Assembly (NCBI GenBank): GCA_017470145.1
Contig: JAFUFB010000006.1
Location: 42,120 to 106,119 of the forward strand
From: Clostridia bacterium
GTDB taxonomy: Bacteria > Bacillota > Clostridia > Christensenellales > Aristaeellaceae
Direction of reading: 5' to 3'
DNA length: 64,000 bases
The number at the start of each line of letters is the position of its first letter. Within the stretch, counting starts at the first letter, position 1. The position numbers were made by a program, and so were the translations under genes. This document shows, piece by piece, positions 9,301 to 18,006 of this stretch. The notes below the pieces were generated by a model. It searched no databases and was not told the origin of the DNA. It saw nothing but the letters and a program-made list of their open reading frames with translations.

Positions 9301-9327
9301 ATTCCATCTTGACGAACAAGATGGAAT
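9301..9327. promoter_or_regulatory. Candidate operator of the arabinofuranosidase operon
   Basis: Perfect 10-bp inverted repeat ATTCCATCTT / AAGATGGAAT with a 7-base centre, overlapping the -35 box of the promoter below. Size and position fit a repressor site; no regulator gene is adjacent on this strand. Confidence 0.5.
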
Positions 9328-9337
9328 TATGTTTAAT
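9309..9337 (+). promoter_or_regulatory. Promoter of the GH51-DUF6171-GH105-psuK operon
   Basis: TTGACG (9309-9314), 17-base spacer, TTTAAT (9332-9337). Weaker than consensus, as expected for a regulated promoter. Confidence 0.5.
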
Positions 9338-9404
9338 AGGAGGTGACAGGCGCCCTGGGAAACGGGGCGGAAGGAAAGGAAATATAAAGGGGGACATATC
9401 CATC

Positions 9405-10868
9405 ATGGCGGTCATTACGCTGAATCCAAAGCGCAGCAAGGGTACCATTCATAAGCATATCTACGGCCATTTTTCCGAGCATCTGGGCCGGTGTATCTAT
9501 CAGGGCATTTATGTAGGAGAGAACAGCCCCATCCCCAATATCCGGGGCATCCGGACGGATGTGGTAGAGGCCATGAAGAAAATCGGCGTGCCGGTGCTCC
9601 GCTGGCCCGGCGGCTGCTTCGCGGATGAATATCACTGGAAGGACGGCATCGGCCCGAAGGAAAACCGGAAGCGCATGGTGAACACCAACTGGGGCGGCGT
9701 GGTGGAGGATAACTCCTTCGGCACCCATGAATTCCTGGACCTGTGCGGCCAGGTGGGCTGTGATCCCTACATCAACGCCAACGTAGGCAGCGGTACGGTG
9801 CAGGAGATGGCGGAATGGGTGGAATACGCCAATTCCGACGGGGATTCCTCCGTGGTGCAGGAAAGATGGAAGAACGGCCGGAAGGAGGCCTGGGGCGTTC
9901 GCTTCTGGGGCGTGGGCAACGAGAGCTGGGGCTGCGGCGGCAACATGCGGCCAGAATATTACGCGGACGTATATCGCCGGTATCAGACCTATTGCCGTAC
10001 CTATGGGGAAAATCGCCCCTTCCGCATCGCCTGCGGCGCCAGCGAATTTGATTATCGGTGGACGGAGGTGCTGATGCGGGAGGCTGGCCGCTATATGGAC
10101 GGGCTGTCCCTGCATTACTATACCCTTTGCGGCGACAGCTGGCAGGAAAAGGGCAGCTCCACGGAATTCACGGTTCCGGATTACTATAAGACGCTAAAGA
10201 AAGCGTCCCGGATGGAGGAGCTCATCAGTGGACACGACGCCATCATGACCCGATATGACCCGGAAAAGCGGGTGGGACTTATCGTGGATGAATGGGGCAC
10301 CTGGTACGATGTGGAGCCGGGCACCAATCCGGGCTTCCTCTATCAGCAGAACACCATGCGGGACGCCCTGGTGGCAGCCATCACCCTGAACATCTTCAAC
10401 CATCATTGCGATCGGGTCATCATGGCCAACATTGCCCAGACGGTGAACGTGCTGCAGTCCATCATCCTGACGGAGGGGGAAAAGATGATCCTGACCCCCA
10501 CCTATCACGTGTTCGACCTGTTCCAGCCCCATCAAGATGCAAAGGAAGTGGATTGCTTCGTTCAGGCGGAGCAGACCGGGTTGGAGGGCTGGCTGCTGGA
10601 GCAGGTGTCCGCTTCCGCCTCGGAGAAGGAGGGCATCTACACGGTTACCGTGGCGAACCTGGACGCGGAGCAGCCGGAAGCTCTTCGCATCACGGGTCTG
10701 CAGGCAAAACAAGCCCAGGCCCTGGTCCTGACCGGGGAAATTCACGAAAAGAACGATTTCGAGTGCTCTCCCCTGGCGGTGCAGCCCCTGGCGGCAAAGG
10801 TGGAGGAAAATGGTGATGTGGCTTTGACCCTGCCGCCCTGCGCCGTGGCCCGCGTTACCCTGTCATGA
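9405..10868 (+). CDS. Alpha-L-arabinofuranosidase, GH51
   Basis: Releases terminal L-arabinose from arabinan, arabinoxylan or arabinogalactan oligosaccharides. 487 residues with no signal peptide, so it works on imported fragments. The acid/base Glu is E173 (GVGNESWG) and the nucleophile E295 (VDEWGTWYD); RWPGGCF near residue 66 is typical of GH51. C-terminal beta domain is complete. I start at MAVITLNP, ten bases after AAAGGGGG, instead of an upstream in-frame ATG inside the promoter/operator. First gene of a four-gene sugar operon; its stop overlaps the next start by ATGA. Confidence 0.95.
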   Translation: MAVITLNPKRSKGTIHKHIYGHFSEHLGRCIYQGIYVGENSPIPNIRGIRTDVVEAMKKIGVPVLRWPGGCFADEYHWKDGIGPKENRKRMVNTNWGGVVEDNSFGTHEFLDLCGQVGCDPYINANVGSGTVQEMAEWVEYANSDGDSSVVQERWKNGRKEAWGVRFWGVGNESWGCGGNMRPEYYADVYRRYQTYCRTYGENRPFRIACGASEFDYRWTEVLMREAGRYMDGLSLHYYTLCGDSWQEKGSSTEFTVPDYYKTLKKASRMEELISGHDAIMTRYDPEKRVGLIVDEWGTWYDVEPGTNPGFLYQQNTMRDALVAAITLNIFNHHCDRVIMANIAQTVNVLQSIILTEGEKMILTPTYHVFDLFQPHQDAKEVDCFVQAEQTGLEGWLLEQVSASASEKEGIYTVTVANLDAEQPEALRITGLQAKQAQALVLTGEIHEKNDFECSPLAVQPLAAKVEENGDVALTLPPCAVARVTLS

Positions 10869-11134
10869 CGGGAACTAAGCCCTGTCTGAAATGCCTGCTG
10901 CGGGATCTGCCGGAGGAGGCGACCTTGGCGGCGAATCTACAGGAGTTGATCTCCCAGATTCCGGAGGAAGATCGGGCCCTCCAGCCCCTGGCACAGGAGC
11001 GGCTGGCAGCCTGCCGGAGCTGTCCCTGGCTGCGCCGGGGAACCTGCGGGCTCTGCGGATGTTTTGTGGAGCATCGGGCGGAGAAAAAGAAGGCTACTTG
11101 CCCAGATAGTCCGCCCCGGTGGAAAAATGACTGA
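10865..11134 (+). CDS. DUF6171 family Cys-rich small protein
   Basis: 89 residues with eight Cys residues: CLKC near the start and a C-terminal knuckle of the form CRSC...CGLCGCF...CP. The pattern suggests a bound zinc or iron ion, and it looks like the uncharacterised DUF6171 family of Clostridia. Starts within the GH51 stop (ATGA), so it is translationally coupled to a sugar hydrolase. Function unknown. Confidence 0.7.
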   Translation: MTGTKPCLKCLLRDLPEEATLAANLQELISQIPEEDRALQPLAQERLAACRSCPWLRRGTCGLCGCFVEHRAEKKKATCPDSPPRWKND

Positions 11135-11172
11135 CGTAAGCGCTCCCTCGGAGCGGGGAGCGAAAAGAAAGG

Positions 11173-12210
11173 ATGGAAAAACCCATGCGAATCGAATGTG
11201 ACGAAAATGAAATCAAAAAGGTCATTGACGCGGTGGTCCGCCATACCATGACCATGGACATGACCTGGGACTGGCCCTGCGGCGTGGCCTATTACGGGGT
11301 CTGCGAAGCGGCGAAGGCCACCGGGAAGGAAGAATACCTGGCCCTGGTGAAGGAGCGGGTGGATACCTATCAGGGCTTCGGCCTGCCGGTGTACACGGTA
11401 AATACCTGCGCCATGGGCCACAGCCTGCTCTCCCTGCATGAATGGACGGGGGACGAGACCTACAAGCGCCTTGCGGAAACCTATATTGACTATCTGCGCA
11501 ATCGGGCGGAGCGATTTGGCGACCGGGTGCTGCAGCACACCGTCAGCGCCAACAACGATTTTCCCGAGCAGGCCTGGGCGGACACGCTGTTCATGGCAGC
11601 CTATTTCATGCTGCGGGCCGGCGTCGCCTGGAAGGACGAGGAGCTGCTGCTGGATGCGCTGAATCAGTTCGCCTGGCATATTACCTATCTGCAGAACAAG
11701 CAGAACGGCCTGTGGTACCACGGATATAACAATGTGAATAAGGATCATATGTCCGGCATGCACTGGGGCCGGGCCAATGCCTGGGCGGCCCTTACCATGG
11801 CGGAAGCTCTGAAGCGCACCCCCCAGTGGTATCTGTATCCTGCCTGCATGGAGATTCAGGGGTCCCTGGCGGAACAGCTGACCGCCCTGAAGGGGCTGCA
11901 AACGGAGAAGGGCCTCTGGCGCACCGTGCTGGACGATCCGGAGAGCTATGAAGAAATCTCCGCCAGCGCGGGCATCGCCGCTTCCATGGTCCGGTCCGAA
12001 AATCCCTACTACCTCCAGTGCGCCCAGAAAGCGCTGCCGGGCCTCCTGGAGAATATCTCCCCCGAGGGCCGGGTGCTGAATGTATCCGGCGGCACCGCTG
12101 TGATGAAGGACCTGGAGGGATATCGGAACATCACGAAAAACTGGCCTCAGGGATGGGGGCAGGGCCTGGCGCTGGCCTTCCTGTCCAAGTTGGTGGGCCA
12201 GGAGGCGTAA
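11173..12210 (+). CDS. Unsaturated rhamnogalacturonyl hydrolase, GH105 (YteR-like)
   Basis: Cytoplasmic (no signal peptide) alpha6/alpha6-barrel hydrolase of 345 residues that removes the unsaturated uronic acid left at the non-reducing end by pectin lyases. The catalytic Asp is D137 in QAWADTLFMAA, matching YteR Asp143; the WHITYLQNKQNGLWYHG and HWGRANAWAA segments are family hallmarks. Start preceded by AGAAAGGATGG. Follows DUF6171 with a 38-base gap that holds a small hairpin (CGCTCCC...GGGGAGCG). Fits a rhamnogalacturonan role beside GH51. Confidence 0.9.
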   Translation: MEKPMRIECDENEIKKVIDAVVRHTMTMDMTWDWPCGVAYYGVCEAAKATGKEEYLALVKERVDTYQGFGLPVYTVNTCAMGHSLLSLHEWTGDETYKRLAETYIDYLRNRAERFGDRVLQHTVSANNDFPEQAWADTLFMAAYFMLRAGVAWKDEELLLDALNQFAWHITYLQNKQNGLWYHGYNNVNKDHMSGMHWGRANAWAALTMAEALKRTPQWYLYPACMEIQGSLAEQLTALKGLQTEKGLWRTVLDDPESYEEISASAGIAASMVRSENPYYLQCAQKALPGLLENISPEGRVLNVSGGTAVMKDLEGYRNITKNWPQGWGQGLALAFLSKLVGQEA

Positions 12211-12215
12211 GGACT

Positions 12216-13157
12216 GTGCAGGAACGAAACACAGAACAAACAGCATCCCCCGTTGTAGTGGTAGGCGGGGCCAATGTGGATATCGGCGGTCAGTCCGCCG
12301 GGCCCCTGCGGTCAGAGGATTCGAATCCGGGGAGGGTTCGCATTTCTGTCGGCGGCGTGGGGCGGAACATCGCCCACAACCTGCGCCTGCTGGGGCTGCC
12401 AGTGCTCTTTCTGACCGCCCTGGGCAAGGATGCCCAAGGGGATCGGGTAGCGGCGGAATGCGCGATGGCGGGGATCGATTGCGAACGAATTCTGCGAACC
12501 CATGAGGCGCCTACCTCCACCTATCTCTTTATCGCTGACGAGGCAGGGGATATGCATCTGGCCATCTCGGATATGGAGATTTGCCGGCAGATCAGCCCCG
12601 ATTATCTCTCTGCCCAGGCGGATGTATTCTCCAGTGCGGCAGCGGTGGTGGCAGACGCGAACCTGCCGGAGGAAAGCCTGCGATACCTGGCAGAGCGGGT
12701 AGAAGCACCCCTGTTTGTGGATCCGGTCTCCGCTGCCAAGGCTGGTCGAATTCGGGACATTCTGGGGTGCATCCACACGCTGAAGCCCAACCGCCTGGAG
12801 GCGGAGCTGCTCAGTGGGATCACGATTCAAACAGAGGCAGATCTGCTTCTTGCGGCGGACAGGCTGTTATCCACCGGGATGAAGCGGGTGTTCATTTCCC
12901 TGGGAACGGAAGGCGTCTTCGCGGCGGAAGAGGATCAGCGACTGCGTATCCCCTGCTGCCCGGCAGCGCCGGTGAACATGACTGGCGCCGGGGACGCCAT
13001 GATGGCGGGGCTGGTCTGGAGCTTCCTGCAAGGCTTGTCCCTGGCGAATTCCGCCCGGGCCGCCGCTGCAGCCGCGGCCATCGCGGTGGAAGGGCGGCAC
13101 ACGGTCAACTCCGATCTGAATCCCGCTGCCCTGCGGCAAAGAGCGTTGCAGGGATAA
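12216..13157 (+). CDS. psuK: PfkB-family kinase, pseudouridine kinase-like
   Basis: Cytoplasmic sugar/nucleoside kinase of 313 residues, the same length as E. coli PsuK. Features shared with PsuK: VVGGANVDIGG with LRSEDSNPG, GGVGRNIAHNL, VVADANLPEESL, FVDPVSAAKAGRIR, IHTLKPNRLEAE and the anion-hole/catalytic NMTGAGDAMMAG. I chose GTG five bases after the GH105 stop, with GGAGG and TAAGGA upstream; there is no ATG. The partner glycosidase psuG is not nearby, and the setting is a pectin operon, so the substrate could have drifted to another sugar. Family certain, specificity probable. Confidence 0.8.
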   Translation: MQERNTEQTASPVVVVGGANVDIGGQSAGPLRSEDSNPGRVRISVGGVGRNIAHNLRLLGLPVLFLTALGKDAQGDRVAAECAMAGIDCERILRTHEAPTSTYLFIADEAGDMHLAISDMEICRQISPDYLSAQADVFSSAAAVVADANLPEESLRYLAERVEAPLFVDPVSAAKAGRIRDILGCIHTLKPNRLEAELLSGITIQTEADLLLAADRLLSTGMKRVFISLGTEGVFAAEEDQRLRIPCCPAAPVNMTGAGDAMMAGLVWSFLQGLSLANSARAAAAAAAIAVEGRHTVNSDLNPAALRQRALQG

Positions 13158-13191
13158 AGTGAATGAAAGCGCAATTCAAATCATGTCAAAA

Positions 13192-13225
13192 AAAGGCGCT
13201 GGTCCAGAAATGGATCAGCGCCTTT
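13192..13225 (-). terminator. Convergent terminator between psuK and the aldolase
   Basis: AAAGGCGCTG ... CAGCGCCTTT hairpin. On the minus strand it is followed by TTTTTTT, so it mainly ends the aldolase transcript; it may also serve psuK on the plus strand. Confidence 0.85.
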
Positions 13226-13227
13226 CG

Positions 13228-14004
13228 TTACTCTGAAATATTTCGCACGGCCTCCGCCAGGTAAGCACTGATGATCCGCGCATCCTGGGCAATGGTCATC
13301 CATTGCACTCCTCTATCCACCAGCTCCTGGCAGGATTCCTTCGTTGGCCCCGCGCAGGACCCGCAGTATTTCCCGTTCTCCGCCGCCAGTTGGGCCGCCC
13401 GGGTTTGTACCTCCGCGATCCGAGCTGACTTGTCTTTGGGATCCACCTCCGTCATGGACATGCCCAGATCCGCCGGCCCCACAAACAGGGACTGATATCC
13501 CGGCACCTTAGCGATCTCCTCCAGATGCTCCACTGCTTCCACGCTTTCGATCTGGAAAATTTTCCACACCTCATCCTTCGCCTGCCGCAGATATTCCGAC
13601 TCATTGTCAATCCCGTACTTGATGGCCCGCAGCGGCCCGATGCCCCGCTTTCCGCCATCCGCGGGATAGGTACAGGCTTCCACAGCCTGCCGGGCGATCT
13701 CGGGCGTGTTCACGAAGGGGAAGATGATCCCGTCCGGCCCCATGTCCAAGGTGTTCTTGATCTGATAATACTCCACCCCCGGCACCCGAACGAACGCACA
13801 GGCGCCCGTCGCCTGGGCCGCCAGCACATGGTGATAGATTTCCCGCCGATCCATCATCCCATGTTCCGAGTCGATCCAGACAAAATCGCACCCGGAATAT
13901 CCCACAATCTCGCTGACCGATGAATCCGCGAACAGGACAAACACACCAACCACTGGCTTTCCCTGCTCCATCTTTTCCTTGATTTTCTTTAGCCGCTCAT
14001 TCAT
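13228..14004 (-). CDS. HpcH/HpaI aldolase family protein (2-keto-3-deoxy-sugar-acid aldolase type)
   Basis: Class II, metal-dependent aldolase of 258 residues that splits 2-keto-3-deoxy acids to pyruvate and an aldehyde. Visible: GCDFVWIDSEHG with the metal-site region, FVRVPG with the active-site Arg, DGIIFPFVNTPEIA, QIESVEAVEHLEEIA and FVGPADLGMSM. Start is the ATG eight bases after AGGAGGTT; an in-frame ATG 35 codons upstream has none. Near GH88/GH105 enzymes it plausibly handles a keto-deoxy uronate. It has its own promoter and a palindrome across the start of transcription. Confidence 0.88.
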   Translation of the reverse strand: MNERLKKIKEKMEQGKPVVGVFVLFADSSVSEIVGYSGCDFVWIDSEHGMMDRREIYHHVLAAQATGACAFVRVPGVEYYQIKNTLDMGPDGIIFPFVNTPEIARQAVEACTYPADGGKRGIGPLRAIKYGIDNESEYLRQAKDEVWKIFQIESVEAVEHLEEIAKVPGYQSLFVGPADLGMSMTEVDPKDKSARIAEVQTRAAQLAAENGKYCGSCAGPTKESCQELVDRGVQWMTIAQDARIISAYLAEAVRNISE

Positions 14005-14107
14005 TTTATCCAACCTCCTCGCGTTTCCTGCCCCTATTTGGGTTTCTCGCTCCATCGCCCCACCATCGGCAGTACGCCATGATTCGAGCACATCTGCCCA
14101 TTGCGAC

Positions 14108-14129
14108 ATTTGATTTGATCAAACCAAAT
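14108..14129. promoter_or_regulatory. Candidate operator of the aldolase gene
   Basis: Near-perfect palindrome TTTGATTTGATCAAACCAAA plus one more matching base on each side (one mismatched pair). It sits just downstream of the -10 box, covering about +2 to +23, a classic LacI- or GntR-type repressor position. Confidence 0.6.
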
Positions 14130-14137
14130 TCAAGATG

Positions 14138-14166
14138 ATTATACAGGAAGCGATCCTCGAGGTCAA
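14138..14166 (-). promoter_or_regulatory. Promoter of the HpcH/HpaI aldolase gene
   Basis: TTGACC (14161-14166), 17-base spacer, perfect TATAAT (14138-14143). Confidence 0.8.
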
Positions 14167-14234
14167 TCTGCTTTCTCGTTTTAGCGGGTCATGCCACACA
14201 GCCCGGAGAAAAACGCAGCCATCATGCGAGACGA

Positions 14235-14266
14235 AAAGCCCCGATCCGGCAAGGGATCGGGGCTTT
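14235..14266 (-). terminator. Terminator of the GH2/GH88/Lpl transporter operon
   Basis: 13-bp perfect stem AAAGCCCCGATCC / GGATCGGGGCTTT, 16 bases after the GH2 stop. Confidence 0.85.
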
Positions 14267-14282
14267 GTGGGTGGAAATAATT

Positions 14283-16604
14283 TTATTCCTTGGGAATTCG
14301 CTGCAGGTGAATGTTGAGCGCTTTGCTTAGCTCCTGATCCGCCTTCAGCGGCCCCAGCTCCTGCAGAGGCCCATCCGGGAATCTTTTCAGCATGCCGTCC
14401 ACATCTATCTTGGCGTACTCGCCCAGCTTGAAGGCCAGGAAGATGGCCTGCTCCAGCAGGGGCCGGGTTTCCGCCTTCGCTGCCAGCTCGCTCACCAAGT
14501 CCGCCGCGGAATAGTAGCCTTCCTTGCTGCTGGAGACCGGGGCTGCCAGCTCCTCCGGGGAGACCCCGGCCAACAGCTTCGCCCGCATCTCCTTCCGCAG
14601 CTTCACCGAGGGCAGGGCATAGATGTCCGGCTCCTCCGCCACCTTCTCCAGCACCGTGGCGTCGGAAGCGGGCCCGGCCACCGCCTGCAGGGAATTCATC
14701 CCCGACTGCAGCGCCACCTGGAACACAAACACCTTGTCCGCAGTTTTCGCCTCCACCAGCTCGCCGTTCAGGTATAGGCTCACCAGGGGCTGATTGGAAT
14801 AAACCCGAATCTCCGTACTGTCCCCCGCCCGCTGGGCATAGCGCTTGCCGCAGATATGCACCATGGGCTCCTCCGTCCAGTAGGCATGGTAGATATAGTA
14901 GCTATCCTTCTTGATCTTCCGGTCCATGGTCACCAGGCCCTTGTTGTTCCTTCCAGCCACGCCTCCCTCGTTCCGGGCGGCGGCGCCGAAGTCGAACATG
15001 TTCCACAGGAAGCTGCCCCACACCCAGGGCCGATCGTGGAACACCTTGGCCAGATGCTCATGATACAGGGTCTGATAATCCTCGGAATAATCCTTCGCCT
15101 CCGGGTTCGCGCTGTGATAGGTCAGAATGCCCTCCGCCCCGTATTCCGAAACGCCGATGCAGCGGTTGGGATACTTGGCGTGGTAGGCGTCCAGCCAGGG
15201 GCCGTTGTCCGCCATGGTGCCCACATACCAGCCCATGTAATGGTTATAGGCCTCCACGTCCGTAATTTCGTGCAGGTCACAATCCTCCGGCGTCCCCGCC
15301 ACATGGGCCAGGGTGGTCAGTCGGGTGGGATCCAGCTGCTTCACCAGCTTCTCCAGCGCCCGGTGGTTCTCCACCAGCTGGTCGCTGAGCTTGCCCCCCA
15401 GCAACACCTCGTTGCTCAGGCCCCAGAAGCAGATGCAGGGATGATGAGCGCTCTGAATAATCAGCTCCGTCATCTGGGATACACAGTTCTCGTGGGCCGC
15501 CGGATCCTCGTTCATAATGGTGATAAAGGGGATCTCAGCCCAAACCACGAAGCCCAGCTCATCGCAAGCGTCGTAGAAGTCCTGGGAGTGCTGATAATGG
15601 GCCAGGCGAATGGCGTTAGCCCCCAGCTCCTTGATGATCCGGGCGTCCTGATAATGCTCCTCCCGAGTCAAGGCGTTGCCCTTGTACAGCTGATCCTGAT
15701 GGCGGCAGACGCCCCGCAGGGGCAGGGGCGCGCCGTTGAGGAAGAAGCCCTTCGCCGGGTCGCAGGAGAAGGAGCGGACGCCAGTGCGCAGCGTTACCTC
15801 GTCCACCACCTCGTTGCGGCGGACCAGCTGGGCCTGCACCGTGTACAGGTTCGGCTCCGCCGGGCTCCATTTTTTCGCCCCCGGCACCGGCAGGGTCACC
15901 CCCGGGGCCGCCACGGGGCGCAGGGCGCTGGCCGCCTCCCGGCCCGAGGCATCCAGCAGAGTCCAGAGCACAGTATAATTCTCGTCCGCGCCCTTCACCC
16001 AGGCATCCAGATGGAAATCTGCGCCGCAGGCGGTGGGCTCCGCATGCACCGTTACGCCGGGGCCCCCGTGATAATCCAGATCGAAATGGGCCGCCGCCAC
16101 GCTGATCAGCTTCACGCCACGGTACAGCCCGCCATAGAAAGTGAAATCCGCATACTGGGGATAGACATTGCTGCGATACTCATTGCTGACATTGATGGCC
16201 AGCAGGTTCTCCCCCCCGTGGCACAGCTCCGTCACGTCCGCCCGGAAGGCGGAATAGCCACCCTCGTGATCCGTCGCCTTCTGACCGTTTACATAGAGAA
16301 CGGCCTGAAGCCCCGCCGCGGGGATCTCCACATACAGCCGGCCCCCGGGCAGAGGCTGGGCCGGGATCTCGAAAGCATGGAAATACCAATAGCTGCCCCG
16401 GGCGTAATGCTCCACCGGCGCGCCCTGCAAATCCCCCTGGGACCAGTCTTTGGCCGGCACCTCAATATCATGGCCGTCGTGGCCGTCCACCGCGTTCCAG
16501 CTATGGGGCAGATTCACCCGCTGGCCCTCCACCGGCCAAACCGCCGGCTCCGCTTCCCGCTGGACAAACAGCCAATCCTCATTCAGTGGAATGATTTTCC
16601 GCAT
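14283..16604 (-). CDS. GH2 beta-galactosidase/beta-glycosidase
   Basis: Hydrolyses beta-linked galactosides or a related beta-glycoside; 773 residues, no signal peptide, so it acts on imported oligosaccharides. Order: sugar-binding jelly roll (about 1-170), immunoglobulin-like domain (170-275), TIM barrel with acid/base E399 (GLSNEVLLGG) and nucleophile E487 (GVSEYGAEG), then a C-terminal beta domain and an alpha-helical tail of about 100 residues. I start at MRKIIPL after AGAAAGGAAG rather than at an ATG 16 codons upstream in the intergenic hairpin. Last gene of the minus operon with GH88 and the Lpl importer. Exact sugar unknown. Confidence 0.92.
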   Translation of the reverse strand: MRKIIPLNEDWLFVQREAEPAVWPVEGQRVNLPHSWNAVDGHDGHDIEVPAKDWSQGDLQGAPVEHYARGSYWYFHAFEIPAQPLPGGRLYVEIPAAGLQAVLYVNGQKATDHEGGYSAFRADVTELCHGGENLLAINVSNEYRSNVYPQYADFTFYGGLYRGVKLISVAAAHFDLDYHGGPGVTVHAEPTACGADFHLDAWVKGADENYTVLWTLLDASGREAASALRPVAAPGVTLPVPGAKKWSPAEPNLYTVQAQLVRRNEVVDEVTLRTGVRSFSCDPAKGFFLNGAPLPLRGVCRHQDQLYKGNALTREEHYQDARIIKELGANAIRLAHYQHSQDFYDACDELGFVVWAEIPFITIMNEDPAAHENCVSQMTELIIQSAHHPCICFWGLSNEVLLGGKLSDQLVENHRALEKLVKQLDPTRLTTLAHVAGTPEDCDLHEITDVEAYNHYMGWYVGTMADNGPWLDAYHAKYPNRCIGVSEYGAEGILTYHSANPEAKDYSEDYQTLYHEHLAKVFHDRPWVWGSFLWNMFDFGAAARNEGGVAGRNNKGLVTMDRKIKKDSYYIYHAYWTEEPMVHICGKRYAQRAGDSTEIRVYSNQPLVSLYLNGELVEAKTADKVFVFQVALQSGMNSLQAVAGPASDATVLEKVAEEPDIYALPSVKLRKEMRAKLLAGVSPEELAAPVSSSKEGYYSAADLVSELAAKAETRPLLEQAIFLAFKLGEYAKIDVDGMLKRFPDGPLQELGPLKADQELSKALNIHLQRIPKE

Positions 16605-16632
16605 CTTTTTCTTCCTTTCTTGGATAGCGCAT

Positions 16633-16663
16633 CGCGCGAAGGAATGCTTCACTCCCTCGCGCG
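16633..16663. repeat. Small palindromic unit related to the 150-bp repeat
   Basis: Hairpin CGCGCGA ... TCGCGCG between GH88 and GH2. Its GCGAAGGAATGCTTCACTCC matches the outer arm of the dispersed 150-bp element (37003-37022) at 18 of 20 bases, so it may be a truncated relative. Confidence 0.5.
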
Positions 16664-16669
16664 GTTGGC

Positions 16670-17818
16670 TTATTTGTTGGGATACCAGAACAGCAGGGGA
16701 TCCCCGCTGAGCTTATTGATGGCCTCGATGAAATAGTAATCCCCGTAGGTCATGGTGATGTGCCGCCCCGGCTCATCATGCCAGGCGGAAGTGCATTTCT
16801 GGAAGATGGCGGGATCCTCCAGCTTCCAGTCCGCCGCGTCCGCCTCCTGGGCCTTTAGAATCCGGATCGCCGCGTCGAAATAGAACTTCCCCTCCAGCTC
16901 CGGCAGGGCCCGGGCCAGCTCCAGCAGCCCGCAGGCCGCCACGTTTCCCGCCACGTTGTCCTTCAGATTCGGCTCCGCCGGCTGGCGGAAATCGCACCGG
17001 GGCATCCAGTCGTCCGCAATCTGGCTGATGAAATAATTCGCCACCCGTTTCGCCGTGTCCAGATACCGCTGGGCCCCGGTGTGCAGATAGGACAGCACAA
17101 AGCCGTACAGCGCCCAGCTCTGGCCCCGGCTCCAGCTGCTGCCGGATTCGTAGCCCTGGCCGCCGGGGTTATCCAGGAATTCTCCCGTCTCGGCGTCAAA
17201 GATCACGATATGGTTGCAGCTACCGTCCGGCCGGACAAAATGGGCGATGGTGGTATCCGCGTGCTTCATGGCGATCTGGCGGAACCGGGGATCCCCCGTC
17301 TCCTCCGTAGCCCAGTATAGCAGCGGCAGGTTCATCATGCAGTCCACGATGGCCCAGCCCTCCCGGCCCTGGCCGTTCCAGGCCCGGATGAATCCGTTGG
17401 AGTTGTAGCGCCCCGCCAGAGTCTCCGCCGCGAAAAGGGTCCGATCGTAGCTCTCCTGATTCTTCTCCAGGGCATAGCGCACGCCGCTCTGAATCAGCCA
17501 CATGAAGCCCACGTCATGGCTCAGGTTCTTGAAATCCCGCAGGGCCTCGTCCAGCATGGTCTCCGCCCGCAGGGCTTCCTCCCGATAGATCTCCGCCCCG
17601 GTCATGCGGTACATCTGCCACATGTTGGCCGGCCAGAAGCCGTTGGTCCACCAGCCGATGCGGTTCTCTTTCCAGTTTTTGCCGTCCGTGGTGTAGGGAA
17701 TCCAGGGGGTCTGGCGGGCCTTTTCCACCGCGTAACGCATCTTGCGGTCCAGCTTTTCCTTCTTGTCCGCCAGCCAGGCTTGGTCTTGGAAGGAACTTAC
17801 GATATCAAAGTTTGGCAT
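16670..17818 (-). CDS. Unsaturated glucuronyl hydrolase, GH88
   Basis: Alpha6/alpha6-barrel enzyme of 382 residues that removes unsaturated glucuronic or galacturonic acid from lyase-generated oligosaccharides, in the cytoplasm (no signal peptide). The two key Asp residues of UGL are seen: D102 in LSHDVGFMW and D159 in AIVDCMMNLPLLYW; GSSWSRGQSWALYG and HITMTYGDYYFIEA are family hallmarks. Ribosome site AGAGGTG before the ATG. Sits between the Lpl permeases and GH2 in one transcript, so its substrate should be what that importer brings in. Confidence 0.92.
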   Translation of the reverse strand: MPNFDIVSSFQDQAWLADKKEKLDRKMRYAVEKARQTPWIPYTTDGKNWKENRIGWWTNGFWPANMWQMYRMTGAEIYREEALRAETMLDEALRDFKNLSHDVGFMWLIQSGVRYALEKNQESYDRTLFAAETLAGRYNSNGFIRAWNGQGREGWAIVDCMMNLPLLYWATEETGDPRFRQIAMKHADTTIAHFVRPDGSCNHIVIFDAETGEFLDNPGGQGYESGSSWSRGQSWALYGFVLSYLHTGAQRYLDTAKRVANYFISQIADDWMPRCDFRQPAEPNLKDNVAGNVAACGLLELARALPELEGKFYFDAAIRILKAQEADAADWKLEDPAIFQKCTSAWHDEPGRHITMTYGDYYFIEAINKLSGDPLLFWYPNK

Positions 17819-18006
17819 ATTGCACCTCTGTTAGGTTCGCTTTGCGAGGATTTTGCGGCTTCGCCGCGAAGTTAGTTTTTCTGCGTATATCCCAGCGGGG
17901 TACCGGTCGCCAACATAGTCGCGACTCCACACTGTGGAGATCGCTCCTTGTTGGCTCAGATAAAATTTTCCGCAATTTCCCCCGCAGGGGGGCGGAAAAT
18001 TTTATC
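17819..18006. repeat. Intergenic stretch packed with palindromes
   Basis: No gene. Contains GCGGCTTCGCCGC, CTCCACACTGTGGAG and a large 15-bp perfect stem GATAAAATTTTCCGC / GCGGAAAATTTTATC that encloses a CCCCC/GGGGG stem and overlaps the permease stop. Likely an mRNA processing or stability island, perhaps made of short interspersed palindromes. Confidence 0.65.

Noticed and set aside
14856-16736. 626-codon plus-strand frame opposite the GH2 gene
   Set aside because: Shadow of the GH2 gene; the real gene has intact catalytic motifs on the other strand.
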